In this document: in pieces, positions 1 through 11,434 of the stretch
How positions within the stretch are numbered: position 1 is the stretch's first letter
How the letters are laid out: each line of letters opens with the position of its first letter
DNA from: an uncultured Ruminococcus sp.
GTDB taxonomy: Bacteria; Bacillota; Clostridia; Oscillospirales; Ruminococcaceae
Direction of reading: 5' to 3'
DNA: 64,000 nucleotides
Assembly (NCBI GenBank): GCA_947627275.1
Contig: CANQVK010000007.1
Location: 1 to 64,000, forward strand
Notes under the pieces: model-generated
Told to the model about the DNA's origin: nothing
Databases searched by the model: none
The model's input: the letters and a program-made list of their open reading frames with translations, nothing else
Program-made: the position numbers and the translations under genes

Positions 1-157
1 AGCTTTTCTGCCTTACTTTCATACCTATATTATAGCATACTTTTCGCCTTTTGTACAGGGGTTTTTAGAGATGCCCCTTTACTGCAACAGGCAATAATAC
101 CTGTGTCTGGGGAAGCAAAAATTCAGCATATAACGAAGCAGAGGATAACGTTGATCC
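1..157. other. Intergenic flank left of the IS, no gene seen
   Basis: No start codon with a ribosome binding site and no continuous coding frame is visible. A short open stretch at 69-158 has no start and ends at the IS edge, so it could be a remnant of a gene interrupted by the insertion, but nothing in it is recognisable. Confidence 0.4.
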
Positions 158-1643
158 GTAAATTCCCAAAGTAAATTCCACAGTTGGAAAGGAGGCGGAA
201 TTTAGCGTAGGAATGGACGGAATTCAGTCTGAGAAAAGTGAAAAGGAGCACTCAAAAGTATTGGAAGTCAATTTTTTTATGCACCTAAAATTGAAAAAGG
301 GCATAGCAAAGCAAGCCTGAGAAAAAATTTCCCAGACTAAATTTAGGTATCGGTGGAATTTACCAGTGGAAAATCAAGCCAGTAGTTTTGGCGACTGGAC
401 AACTTCCTTTGCAGGAATCTCGGATATACCTAAAGCGGCGGCAAGGTCAGCGGAATAGGCGAAGCAGAACATTTCATATGCGCTCTTGCCGTTGAATTGC
501 TTTCTCTTAACCCCGTTGACGTGTGAAAAAATAAGGTTGATAGTTTCCTGCGTGAAATCATCAAAAGACTTTCCTTTAGGAACAATGTTCCTTAACAGTG
601 TGTGATTGTTTTCAACATGTGGTTTTTGCTAGGAACAATTCGGGTCACAAAAGAAAACGGAAGTCTCCTTTTGTCCCTATAAATTGTTTTCAAAGGCGAA
701 AACATCACTGAACTCACCACCGTTGTCCGTGAGCAGAACAGGAAAAATGTCTGCGAAAGAAAAGCCATGAGATTCCAGTGCCTGTTTCAACTGTTTTATC
801 TTTTCTCCTGCCTCAGCAGCCGTTTTATTTTACAGCAAAATGCCGAACATGAAATCAACATTAATGAACTGGAATGTCATGATGACTTTTCCGCCAGGTC
901 TGCCGATACGGTATCCATTTCGGAATAACAGCAGTTTGGATTTTCATCAATAAATTGCAGGAAATCCTCATAGCTTCTGCCAATTTTTAATCCCTTCGGA
1001 ACATACTCGCCTTTTCGTCTCTTACGCTGTTTGAACTTAACCGCTCTCGGCAGATCAATCTTAGAGATCTCGTAGTATCCAAGCTGAATGTGACGATAGA
1101 CGGTTGACTTTGATACAGACAAGTGATTGGCTTGTATCGAATGGTAGATGTGTTGACCGCCTTTCACAGCCTCCGAGATGATACGCTCGTTGGTGTAGAA
1201 TTCTTCTTTGTTCAATGGAATTCCTTCTCGTGATTCAACCAAAGTCGTTTCGTACTCTGTCTGTGCGGTCTTAGCAACGTACTTCCTTCTGGCAAAAGGG
1301 CAGTTACTATGGTTTCTTTTGCTGCAACCGTTGCAAACAAATGGCGCTTTGAACAGCTTTGGACATATCGCGTCTGTCTTGGTAAAGCTGTTACTGTACT
1401 CCTTGGCGTGCAGTTTAACTTTCTTTGATACGGTCGTTGGGTCTTTCCCAATTCGAGATGCTATTGTCTTAAAGGTCATTCCCTTGCCCAGACACTCTTG
1501 TATATCCACTCGGTCTTCTAATGTCATATGTTTGTTCTTCATGATCTGGGATCTCCTTTCCCAGACTAAATTCTACCACAAAACTCTTCCTAAAGTAAAT
1601 TCCTTTTCTAAATTCCACTGTGGAATTTACTTTGGGAATTTAC
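158..1643 (-). mobile_element. Degenerate IS30-family insertion sequence
   Basis: A perfect 27-bp inverted repeat bounds the element: 158-184 at the left and 1617-1643 at the right, each beginning GTAAATTCCCAAAG when read inward. Between them lies a broken IS30-type transposase on the minus strand. A 16-bp direct repeat (TTTCCCAGACTAAATT at 328-343 and 1557-1572) and several further TAAATTCC blocks lie inside the ends, so the true tips could be more internal or the element could be composite. At about 1.49 kb it is longer than a minimal IS30 element. No clear target duplication is visible. The right end lies about 40 bp upstream of the trmB promoter. Confidence 0.75.
374..1542 (-). pseudogene. 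IS30-family transposase, frameshifted and interrupted by stops
   Basis: The first 210 or so codons (1542 down to about 900) are intact and carry an N-terminal helix-turn-helix (TLEDRVDIQECLGKGMTFK, then IASRIGKDPTTVSKKVKLH), a Cys cluster typical of this subgroup, and a second HTH (LSVSKSTVYRHIQLGYYEI). Restoring one base near 900 gives the DDE core: MDTVIGRPGGKVIM with the first Asp, then LLTDNGGEFSDVF with the second Asp, then PHVENNHTLLRNIVPKGKSF with the Glu, ending in SRLP-like and QSPKLLA sequence. In-frame stops interrupt this core near 844, between the second Asp and the Glu near 680, and near 630. The element is therefore inactive in cis. Confidence 0.85.
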
Positions 1644-1681
1644 TGCTAATTTTTGGAAACTTAAATTTTTCTCCACGCCTG

Positions 1682-1710
1682 TTGCAATTTTGGAATTTTT
1701 ATGCTATAAT
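1682..1710 (+). promoter_or_regulatory. Promoter of trmB
   Basis: TTGCAA at 1682-1687 and TATAAT at 1705-1710 with 17-bp spacing, followed by AAAGGAG just before the trmB ATG. It lies between the IS end and trmB, so the insertion left transcription of trmB intact. Confidence 0.8.
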
Positions 1711-1744
1711 AAAAATATCCAAAGTTACGGTAAAGGAGATTTTT

Positions 1745-2410
1745 ATGCGTATCAGACATAAACCGTGGGCAAAGCCCGAATTGGAGGCTTGTCCGTTTTA
1801 TATACCTGTTCCGAGTGAGAGTAAAGGCGGATGGACTGAGCTTTTTGAGAATCCTGAACATCCTCTTTACGTAGAATTGGGCTGTGGAAAGGGCGGATTC
1901 ATATCGCAGGCAGCTCCCGCACATCCCGAGATAAATTTCATAGCTATGGATATAAAGAACGAAATGCTTGTTCTTGCCAAAAGAAAGCTTGAAGCAGCTT
2001 ATAATGAGGCGGGGCGGACTCCCGAAAACGTTAGAATTGCCATTCAGAATATCGAGCGACTGGAGCTTGCATGGGATGAAAATGACCGTGCGGACAGGAT
2101 CTACATAAATTTCTGTAATCCATGGCCGAAAAAGAAGCACAAAAAACGCCGACTTACACATACAAGACAGCTGTTGAACTATAAAAAGTTTCTGAGAGGG
2201 GAACTGTGGTTTAAAACGGACGATGACGAGCTGTTTGAAGAATCGTTCGAGTATTTTGCCGAAGCAGGATACAAAATTAAATTCAGTACATACGATCTGC
2301 ACAGCGAAAGCGGTATAGAGAATTTTGTTACAGAGCATGAAAAAATGTTTACAGATGAGGGCAAAAAAATCAAATTTCTCATAGCGGAGCCTGAAAAGGA
2401 GGTACGATGA
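1745..2410 (+). CDS. trmB: tRNA (guanine-N7-)-methyltransferase
   Basis: The 221-residue product matches TrmB, the SAM-dependent enzyme that makes m7G46 in the variable loop of tRNA. Visible are the SAM-binding motif LYVELGCGKGGFISQAA, the acidic IAMDIKNEMLVLAKRK strand, and the family signature FCNPWPKKKHKKRRLTH with its catalytic-site Asn/Pro-Trp-Pro and basic tail, followed by FKTDDDELFEESFEYF. The ATG at 1745 follows AAAGGAGAT and starts MRIRHKPWAKPEL, the normal N-terminus of the family. Any longer reading frame would begin inside the IS and upstream of the promoter. It runs into the next small gene with a 1-bp gap. Confidence 0.95.
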   Translation: MRIRHKPWAKPELEACPFYIPVPSESKGGWTELFENPEHPLYVELGCGKGGFISQAAPAHPEINFIAMDIKNEMLVLAKRKLEAAYNEAGRTPENVRIAIQNIERLELAWDENDRADRIYINFCNPWPKKKHKKRRLTHTRQLLNYKKFLRGELWFKTDDDELFEESFEYFAEAGYKIKFSTYDLHSESGIENFVTEHEKMFTDEGKKIKFLIAEPEKEVR

Positions 2411-2411
2411 A

Positions 2412-2627
2412 ATGGAATACAGTAAAGAAACTGAAAAATTTTCATACGGCTTCGGCGTGGAAAATTGTAAACTTAAGGATATAGTTTCTGCGGATAAGCC
2501 TCAAAAATCTCAAAAGCAGGAGCTTGCCGAGCTTGCGTTAAGTGCGGCAGCAGTAGTCGGAGTAACATTACTGAGGCTTAAAACTGGCAAAAAGAAGAAT
2601 AAAAAATCCAAAAGAAGATCACGCTGA
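2412..2627 (+). CDS. Small basic hypothetical protein
   Basis: A 71-residue protein begins 1 bp after trmB, preceded by AAAAGGAGGTACG. It has a polar first half (MEYSKETEKFSYGF), a hydrophobic Ala/Val-rich helix (LAELALSAAAVVGVTLLRLK) and a very basic Lys/Arg tail (KKKNKKSKRRSR). This layout suggests a single membrane-associated helix with a cytosolic basic end. I do not recognise the family. Translational linkage to trmB and the good ribosome binding site support it as a real gene. Confidence 0.65.
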   Translation: MEYSKETEKFSYGFGVENCKLKDIVSADKPQKSQKQELAELALSAAAVVGVTLLRLKTGKKKNKKSKRRSR

Positions 2628-2646
2628 TAAAAATTTGGAAAAACCC

Positions 2647-2675
2647 TTTACAATTTGATTACAATGTGGTATAAT
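2647..2675 (+). promoter_or_regulatory. Promoter of the pyr operon
   Basis: TTTACA at 2647-2652 and TATAAT at 2670-2675 with 17-bp spacing. The start of transcription would be near 2682, giving a leader of about 110 nt before pyrC. Confidence 0.85.
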
Positions 2676-2691
2676 AAAAAAAACCCCTGTT

Positions 2692-2758
2692 GATCAGTTC
2701 GAGGTTTGCAAGTTACGGATAATATGCCTGTCTGAAACCTCAGACGGGCTATTTTTTC
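2692..2758 (+). promoter_or_regulatory. pyr operon attenuator: antiterminator versus terminator
   Basis: An intrinsic terminator sits in the leader: a 9-bp stem (2726-2734 with 2741-2749), loop AAACCT, then a T-rich tract 2750-2758. The upstream segment GAGGTTT (2701-2707) is exactly complementary to AAACCTC (2735-2741), which spans the terminator loop and first stem base, so the two pairings exclude one another. The segment CAGTTCGAGGTTTGCAAG (2696-2713) resembles, imperfectly, the PyrR-binding anti-antiterminator consensus of Bacillus pyr leaders. PyrR-uridine nucleotide control of attenuation is therefore likely but inferred; no pyrR gene is in the window. Confidence 0.75.
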
Positions 2759-2793
2759 GTACAAAGACTTGATCAACTGAAATGGAGCATTTT

Positions 2794-4068
2794 ATGTCAA
2801 CAATATTAATAAAAAATATTCGTGCCGTCGATGCGAAAAACGATGTATATACAGACGTTTTTATCAGCGACGGCAAAATTGCGGAGGTAGAGCAGAATAT
2901 CCGTCTTGGTGCGGACGAGGTCATTGACGGAACGGATCTTGTACTTATGCCATCTCTGTTCGATATGCACGTTCATTTCCGCGACCCGGGTTTTACACAC
3001 AAGGAAGACGTGCTTACAGGCTGCGTCGCTGCTCTTGCCGGAGGAGTTACGGGCGTTCTTGCAATGCCAAATACCAAACCGCCATGCGACGACCCTGAGA
3101 TCATACGCTATATAATTGAAAAATCCCGTGATACCGGAGTTGACGTGTATCCTGCGGGCTGCATTACAAGCGGAATGAACGGCACAGACTTGTGCGATTA
3201 TGAAGCGCTTAAAGAGGCGGGCTGCATCTGCATTTCCGATGACGGCAGACCTGTCGAGAATGCGGAAATGATGCGAAGGGCGCTGGAGCTTTCGAAGGCA
3301 AACGGACTTCTTGTGGCGTCGCACTGCGAGGATCTGAACATAATAAACGGCGGGATTATGAATAAAGGCGAGATTTCCGAAAAGCTCGGCGTAAAGGGTA
3401 TGGACAGGGCTTCGGAGGACTATATTACCGCTCGGGAAATGATATTGGCTCATTCAGTTGATGCAAGAATACATATTTGTCACGTTTCAACAAAGGGAAG
3501 CGTTGAAATGATACGCTTTGCAAAGTCAAAGGGAGTTAAGGTAACATGCGAAACCGCTCCGCATTATTTCATGCTGACCGATAAACTTCTTGAAAAGCGT
3601 GACGCTGATTATCGTATGAATCCTCCTTTGAGGACGTCAGAGGATGTGAAAGCGATAATCGAGGGCATTAAAGACGGTACTATCGACTGTATCATCACCG
3701 ACCACGCCCCGCACACCTCGGAGGAAAAGAAGAACTTTGAAACAGCGCCGAACGGCGTAGTAGGGCTGGAAACGTCGTTTGCAGCGGCTTTGACTGCGCT
3801 TTACCATACGGGTGAAATAACGCTTAAGAAGCTTGTTCAGCTTATGTGCGTCAATCCGAGGAGAATTCTGGGACTTGAAATTCCTGCGATTCAGCCCGGA
3901 AAAACAGCAGACCTCATGATAGCTGACCTGAACAGAACGTGGACAGTCGAACCCGATAAACTGCGTTCAAAATCTCATAATACGGTATTCAAAGGCATGA
4001 CTCTTACCGGCAAGCCGCTGGTAACAATATCAAAAGGCATAATACGCTATGATGATAGGAATAAATAG
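2794..4068 (+). CDS. pyrC: Dihydroorotase
   Basis: This 424-residue zinc amidohydrolase interconverts carbamoyl-aspartate and dihydroorotate in UMP synthesis. Family motifs are clear: MHVHFRDPGFTHKED with the first metal histidines, VASHCED and ICHVST with metal-binding His, and IITDHAPHTSEEK with the catalytic Asp. The length fits the class I bacterial enzyme. ATG 2794 is chosen because GGAG at 2784-2787 is correctly spaced for it and overlaps the alternative ATG at 2782. It is the first gene of the pyr operon, and a GGAGG-type site follows in the 15-bp gap to pyrF. Confidence 0.95.
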   Translation: MSTILIKNIRAVDAKNDVYTDVFISDGKIAEVEQNIRLGADEVIDGTDLVLMPSLFDMHVHFRDPGFTHKEDVLTGCVAALAGGVTGVLAMPNTKPPCDDPEIIRYIIEKSRDTGVDVYPAGCITSGMNGTDLCDYEALKEAGCICISDDGRPVENAEMMRRALELSKANGLLVASHCEDLNIINGGIMNKGEISEKLGVKGMDRASEDYITAREMILAHSVDARIHICHVSTKGSVEMIRFAKSKGVKVTCETAPHYFMLTDKLLEKRDADYRMNPPLRTSEDVKAIIEGIKDGTIDCIITDHAPHTSEEKKNFETAPNGVVGLETSFAAALTALYHTGEITLKKLVQLMCVNPRRILGLEIPAIQPGKTADLMIADLNRTWTVEPDKLRSKSHNTVFKGMTLTGKPLVTISKGIIRYDDRNK

Positions 4069-4083
4069 AATGGAGGAAAGAAA

Positions 4084-5007
4084 ATGTCATTCGACAGACT
4101 TATTGAAAAGATCATTGAGCTTAAAAATCCTACGGTGGTAGGTCTTGACCCGAAGCTGGAATACGTTCCCGCTTACATACAGAGACGCTATCTTGAAAAG
4201 GACGGTCTTACGCTTAAAGCGGCAGCAAAAGCGATCTACGACTTCAATCAGTCAATTATTGACGAGATACACGATATTGTCCCTGCTATCAAGCCTCAGG
4301 CGGCTTACTACGAGATGTACGGTCACTATGGTATAAGGGCTTTGGAAAAAACGATACGCTATGCAAAACTCAATGGAATGTTTGTCATAACGGACGGAAA
4401 GCGCAACGACATAGGCGCAACCATGGAAGCGTACACCAATGCGCATCTTGGCTGTACAGCGGTAGGCGAAAATGTTTCTGAAGCTTTTGGAGCTGATGCG
4501 CTTACGGTAAACGGTTATCTCGGAACAGACGGCATAGCCCCTCTTTTAAAGGTATGCAAGGAAATGGATAAGGGAATTTATGTTCTTGTCAAAACATCTA
4601 ATCCGTCAAGCGGCGAATTGCAGGATCTCAAACTTGATGACGGAACTCCGATCTATGCGAAAATGGGCGACCTTTGTGAAAAGTGGGGAGCAGATACGAT
4701 AGGAAAGTACGGATATTCCGCAGTAGGAGCGGTAGTGGGCGCTACATATCCCGAAATGCTTTCAGAGCTGAGAAAGAGACTTCCCCACACCATGTTCCTT
4801 GTACCCGGATACGGTGCACAGGGCGGCGGAGCTGAGGGTTTGAAGGGCGGCTTTGACGAGTCGGGACTCGGAGCTATTGTAAACTCCAGCCGTGCAGTAA
4901 TGTGCGCATACAAAAAGGAAGGCTGCGATGAGCGCGACTATGCAAAGGCTGCTCGACGTGAGGTCATCCGCATGAGGGACGACATAACTCGGTATATAAA
5001 TCTTTAA
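4084..5007 (+). CDS. pyrF: Orotidine 5'-phosphate decarboxylase (long type)
   Basis: This 307-residue protein converts OMP to UMP. It starts with the substrate-loop sequence VVGLDPKLEYVP and carries the catalytic Asp-Lys-Asp region in MFVITDGKRNDIGATMEAY. The phosphate-binding end appears as FLVPGYGAQGGGAEG and IVNSSRAVMCAY. Length and motifs fit the longer OMP decarboxylase subfamily (around 270-310 residues), distinct from the 230-residue form. It is preceded by GGAGGAAAG and co-transcribed with pyrC. Confidence 0.95.
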   Translation: MSFDRLIEKIIELKNPTVVGLDPKLEYVPAYIQRRYLEKDGLTLKAAAKAIYDFNQSIIDEIHDIVPAIKPQAAYYEMYGHYGIRALEKTIRYAKLNGMFVITDGKRNDIGATMEAYTNAHLGCTAVGENVSEAFGADALTVNGYLGTDGIAPLLKVCKEMDKGIYVLVKTSNPSSGELQDLKLDDGTPIYAKMGDLCEKWGADTIGKYGYSAVGAVVGATYPEMLSELRKRLPHTMFLVPGYGAQGGGAEGLKGGFDESGLGAIVNSSRAVMCAYKKEGCDERDYAKAARREVIRMRDDITRYINL

Positions 5008-5024
5008 TTAAATCTAATTAAAAG

Positions 5025-5050
5025 GTGCGGCTTCAATGGCGCAGCCGCAC
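5025..5050 (+). other. Hairpin between pyrF and carA
   Basis: GTGCGGCT (5025-5032) pairs with AGCCGCAC (5043-5050). Only a short weak T stretch follows, so it is more likely a processing or partial-termination structure inside the operon than a full terminator. Confidence 0.55.
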
Positions 5051-5088
5051 TTATACAGCTTCAATTTTATTGAAAGGATCAATCAGAA

Positions 5089-6207
5089 ATGTCTATATTT
5101 GATCAATCGAAAAAAGCATATCTTATGCTTGCGGACGGGCAGGTTTTTGAGGGCAGAAGCTTCGGTAAAGAAGGCACTGTTATAGGAGAAGTAGTTTTTA
5201 CAACAGGTCTTACAGGCTATCAGGAGACGCTTACTGACCCGAGTTATTACGGTCAGATCGTCACCCAGACCTTTCCGCTTATCGGAAATTATGGCGTGAA
5301 CAAGGAAGATAATGAGTCGGCTCAGTCATATGTAAGCGGTTATATTGTACGCGAGTGGTGTACAGCTCCGTCAAATTTCCGTTCTGAAGGTAATATCAAT
5401 AAATTTCTTGAGAAGAATAATATAATAGGAATCTGCAATATCGACACACGCCGTCTTACAAGAACCATCCGTGAAGCAGGCGTAATGAACGGTGTTATAA
5501 CAACAGAGGACGTTTATGCAGACAAAGACGAGCTTCTGCGGAAAATCCGATGTTTTTCCGTTAAAGACGCCGTAAAGTCCGTAACAGCTTCCGAGCCGAG
5601 AACTTATTCGCCAAACGAAAGTAAATATCGTGTCGTGCTTTTTGATTTCGGATACAAGCGCAATATCAGACAGGAGCTTGTGAAAAGGGGCTGCGAGGTA
5701 ATTGTAGTTCCTGCGTGGACAACTGCCGACGAGGTAAAGGCTCTTGCTCCTGACGGGATAATGTTTTCCAACGGACCGGGAGACCCTGCTGAAAATACTG
5801 TTATCATCGAAAATATTAAGGAAATACAGAAGCTTGGCATACCGATCTTTGGTATATGTCTCGGACATCAGCTTATGGCTCTGGCAAACGGAGGTAAGAC
5901 TGAAAAGCTGAAATACGGTCACAGAGGGGCAAATCAGCCCGTTATCGACCTCGAAAGCGGTCTTACCTACGTAACAAGCCAGAATCACGGTTATGCTGTT
6001 ATCGGAGACAGCATTGACCCTGCTGTCGGACATGTTTCCCACATAAACGCAAACGACAAAACATGCGAGGGAATACGCTATACAGCTTCAAACGCACGTA
6101 CAGTTCAGTTTCATCCCGAAGCTCACGGAGGTCCTTTTGATACTTCTTATTTATTCGATGAGTTTGTAGAGACAATGGCAGAAAATACAGAAAGGGCAGG
6201 TGAATGA
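5089..6207 (+). CDS. carA: Carbamoyl-phosphate synthase, small (glutaminase) subunit
   Basis: The 372-residue subunit hydrolyses glutamine and channels ammonia to CarB. The N-terminal CPSase small-chain domain shows GEVVFTTGLTGYQETLTDPS. The C-terminal class I glutamine amidotransferase has the oxyanion strand MFSNGPGDP, the nucleophile Cys in FGICLGHQLMALA, and the His/Glu pair in VQFHPEAHGGP. The start follows GAAAGGATCAATCAG. It ends 1 bp before the carB start, implying translational coupling. Confidence 0.96.
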   Translation: MSIFDQSKKAYLMLADGQVFEGRSFGKEGTVIGEVVFTTGLTGYQETLTDPSYYGQIVTQTFPLIGNYGVNKEDNESAQSYVSGYIVREWCTAPSNFRSEGNINKFLEKNNIIGICNIDTRRLTRTIREAGVMNGVITTEDVYADKDELLRKIRCFSVKDAVKSVTASEPRTYSPNESKYRVVLFDFGYKRNIRQELVKRGCEVIVVPAWTTADEVKALAPDGIMFSNGPGDPAENTVIIENIKEIQKLGIPIFGICLGHQLMALANGGKTEKLKYGHRGANQPVIDLESGLTYVTSQNHGYAVIGDSIDPAVGHVSHINANDKTCEGIRYTASNARTVQFHPEAHGGPFDTSYLFDEFVETMAENTERAGE

Positions 6208-6208
6208 T

Positions 6209-9400
<3,192 letters not shown>

Positions 9401-9446
9401 TCAGCAACTTTAAAAATTGATTTACGTGAAATTGATTGCCGTTCAC

Positions 9447-9475
9447 TTGACTAATTTCCCATAATAGGGTATAAT
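9447..9475 (+). promoter_or_regulatory. Promoter of the mrp-type gene
   Basis: TTGACT at 9447-9452 and TATAAT at 9470-9475 with 17-bp spacing, followed by AAAAAGGAG before the ATG at 9510. It shows that mrp is transcribed separately from the pyr operon. Confidence 0.85.
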
Positions 9476-9509
9476 AATTATTATCATATTAAAAAGGAGA
9501 ATTTTAAAA

Positions 9510-10334
9510 ATGAGCGAATGTACACACGACTGTTCTTCCTGCGGAAGCGACTGCGCAAGCAGAACCGAACCGCAGAGTTTTATCGAAAAGCCGAATCAGC
9601 TTAGTAAGATAGGCAAGGTTATAGGCATTGTCAGCGGAAAAGGCGGAGTCGGAAAAACTATGATTTCTTCTATGCTTGCCGTTGCAGCACAGAGAATGGG
9701 TAAAAATGTCGGTCTGCTCGACGCGGATATTACAGGACCTTCCGTACCAAAGGCTTTTGGTATTCATGAAAAGGCTGACGCTTGTGAGTTTGGCATTATT
9801 CCACGTAAAAGTAAAATGGGAATAGATATAATGTCGATCAATCTTCTGCTTGAAAACGAGTCTGATCCCGTTGTTTGGAGAGGACCAGTTATTGCGGGCG
9901 TAGTTAAGCAGTTCTGGACAGACGTTATCTGGAAAGATATTGATTATCTGTTTGTTGATATGCCTCCGGGAACAGGAGATGTGCCGCTGACTGTATTCCA
10001 GTCTATTCCTGTGGACGGCATAGTTATAGTGACCTCGCCGCAGGAGTTGGTTTCCATGATAGTGGAGAAGGCTGTAAAAATGGCGAAGCTCATGAACATT
10101 CCGATTATTGGAATCGTTGAGAATATGAGTTATTTTGAGTGCCCTGACTGTGGAAAGAAGCACAAGATATATGGCGACAGTCATATTGAGGATATTGCAA
10201 ATGAATACGGGATTCCCGTGCTTGCACAGATACCGATAGCGCCTGAGCTTGCAAGGCACTGTGATCAGGGTACGATCGAGCTGTTTGAGGGCGATTGGAT
10301 AGACCCTGCGATAAATCAAATTATAAATTTATAA
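9510..10334 (+). CDS. mrp: Mrp/ApbC/NBP35-type Fe-S carrier P-loop ATPase
   Basis: This 274-residue P-loop NTPase belongs to the Mrp/ApbC/NBP35 group, which assembles and transfers [4Fe-4S] clusters to target proteins. It has the deviant Walker A IVSGKGGVGKTMISSMLA, the switch sequence LLDADITGPSVPK, and FVDMPPGTGDVPLT. The cluster-bridging CxxC is CPDCGKK near residue 213. The extra Cys-rich N-terminus (CTHDCSSCGSDCASR) resembles the NBP35 N-terminal cluster site, which short Mrp proteins lack. It is a monocistronic unit with its own promoter and terminator. Confidence 0.93.
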   Translation: MSECTHDCSSCGSDCASRTEPQSFIEKPNQLSKIGKVIGIVSGKGGVGKTMISSMLAVAAQRMGKNVGLLDADITGPSVPKAFGIHEKADACEFGIIPRKSKMGIDIMSINLLLENESDPVVWRGPVIAGVVKQFWTDVIWKDIDYLFVDMPPGTGDVPLTVFQSIPVDGIVIVTSPQELVSMIVEKAVKMAKLMNIPIIGIVENMSYFECPDCGKKHKIYGDSHIEDIANEYGIPVLAQIPIAPELARHCDQGTIELFEGDWIDPAINQIINL

Positions 10335-10343
10335 AATCTAAGC

Positions 10344-10368
10344 GGCAGTCGGCATTTAGCCGGCTGCC
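10344..10368 (+). terminator. Terminator of mrp
   Basis: A 10-bp stem (10344-10353 with 10359-10368, one G-U pair) and loop ATTTA, followed by TGTTATT. The T tract is imperfect, and a hairpin repeat starts six bases further on. Confidence 0.7.
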
Positions 10369-10374
10369 TGTTAT

Positions 10375-10534
10375 TATACTAAACGCTATAGCAAAACGCG
10401 CAATAAATGACAAGCAGATTTTGCACATAGCAAGGCGGAGGACGCAGGCATACTGTCGTATGGCAAGGACGACAACGATGCAATGTGTAAAATATGCTGT
10501 CAGATATGCGTGATTTGCTATAGCGTTTAGTATA
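10375..10534 (+). repeat. Hairpin repeat, subfamily A, copy 1 (160 bp)
   Basis: A 160-bp element with perfect 21-bp inverted ends (10375-10395 and 10514-10534; ends TATACTAAACGCTATAGC). The whole length is an imperfect palindrome with an apex CATAC-TGTC-GTATG. Copies 2-4 at 13316, 39243 and 54467 have the same length and near-identical sequence but opposite orientation. No transposase is encoded, so it behaves like a MITE. It overlaps a subfamily B fragment by the two bases TA. Confidence 0.9.
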
Positions 10535-10625
10535 TACTCACCGATAATATGTTTTTGTCGTATCCCTTGACATACGGATTTTCTGTTCAGCATCCTTTGG
10601 ACATTTTGCAGTAGCGGCGAGTATA
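10533..10625 (-). repeat. Hairpin repeat, subfamily B fragment
   Basis: Starts TATACTC and ends GCGGCGAGTATA. It contains GACATACGGATTTTCTGTTC and AGCATCCTTTGGAC, also present in the complete B copy at 39438-39597. One arm and the apex are missing, so it is an internally deleted copy. It abuts copy A1. Confidence 0.8.
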
Positions 10626-10649
10626 TTTATGAAAAAATAAAAAATACCC

Positions 10650-10678
10650 TTTACGTCCGCCTAATTTTGTGATATAAT
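10650..10678 (+). promoter_or_regulatory. Promoter of the metallophosphoesterase gene
   Basis: TTTACG at 10650-10655 and TATAAT at 10673-10678 with 17-bp spacing. Transcription should start near 10685, which places the nearby ATG at 10683 outside the mRNA and supports the TTG start at 10716. Confidence 0.8.
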
Positions 10679-10715
10679 AAATATGATCTCTAAATCCAAG
10701 AGGGAGGTAACAAAA

Positions 10716-11378
10716 TTGATTTACGTTACAGGCGACACGCACGGCGACATTACACGTTTTAAAGATACGCAGATGAAAAAGCTGAAAAAGGGTGATACGC
10801 TTATAATCTGCGGTGATTTCGGATTTATCTGGGACGGCTCAAAGAAGGAAAAGTCCATACTGAAAAAACTGACGGCTCTTGAATATAATATTGCATTTAT
10901 TGACGGCTGCCATGAGAATTTTGATTTGCTGGAAAAATTTCCTGAAAGTACATGGAACGGCGGTATGGCGAGAGTGATCGCTCCTAATCTCATTCATCTT
11001 ATGAGGGGACAGATATACACTATTGAGGGCAAGAAGATATTCACATTCGGCGGAGGTCACAGTCAGGATATTGAATTTCGCCGTGATTCAGATTGGTGGG
11101 AACGTGAGCAGCCTACTCATGAAGAAATAATGGAAGCGGTAAGCAACCTCGAAGCTCACGGAAATGCTGTAGATTTCGTTATAACTCATGAACCTCCAGC
11201 TTCTGTGAAGGATTGTCTTGGCGTTGACGTATTCCAGCGTATTGAAGTTCATGCGTTGTTTGAGGAAATTATCAAAAAATGCCGTTATGAAAAATGGTTT
11301 TTTGGGAAATGCCATATCGACAAGCATATTCCCGTAAAATTTTATGCCGTATTCAATAATGTTACTCCACTGAAATAG
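10716..11378 (+). CDS. Calcineurin-like metallophosphoesterase
   Basis: A 220-residue cytosolic phosphoesterase of the calcineurin-like superfamily; the substrate is unknown. Metal-site motifs in order are TGDTHGD near the N-terminus, ICGDFGFIWDG, DGCHENFD (the GNHE equivalent), FGGGHSQD and THEPP. The last motif is normally GHxHID; here it reads FGKCHIDK, so one of the paired histidines is a Lys. TTG 10716 is chosen because GGGAGGTAAC lies 7 bases upstream and the upstream ATG at 10683 precedes the predicted transcript start. It is a single-gene unit. Confidence 0.85.
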   Translation: MIYVTGDTHGDITRFKDTQMKKLKKGDTLIICGDFGFIWDGSKKEKSILKKLTALEYNIAFIDGCHENFDLLEKFPESTWNGGMARVIAPNLIHLMRGQIYTIEGKKIFTFGGGHSQDIEFRRDSDWWEREQPTHEEIMEAVSNLEAHGNAVDFVITHEPPASVKDCLGVDVFQRIEVHALFEEIIKKCRYEKWFFGKCHIDKHIPVKFYAVFNNVTPLK

Positions 11379-11434
11379 TAATTATCTGCGCAGTTCGTGC
11401 ATAAAATGTACCAATATTGAATCGAGGTGCTTTT

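Noticed and set aside
69-330. Possible gene remnant running from the left edge into the IS
   Set aside because: No start codon, an in-frame stop at the IS tip, and no recognisable domain.
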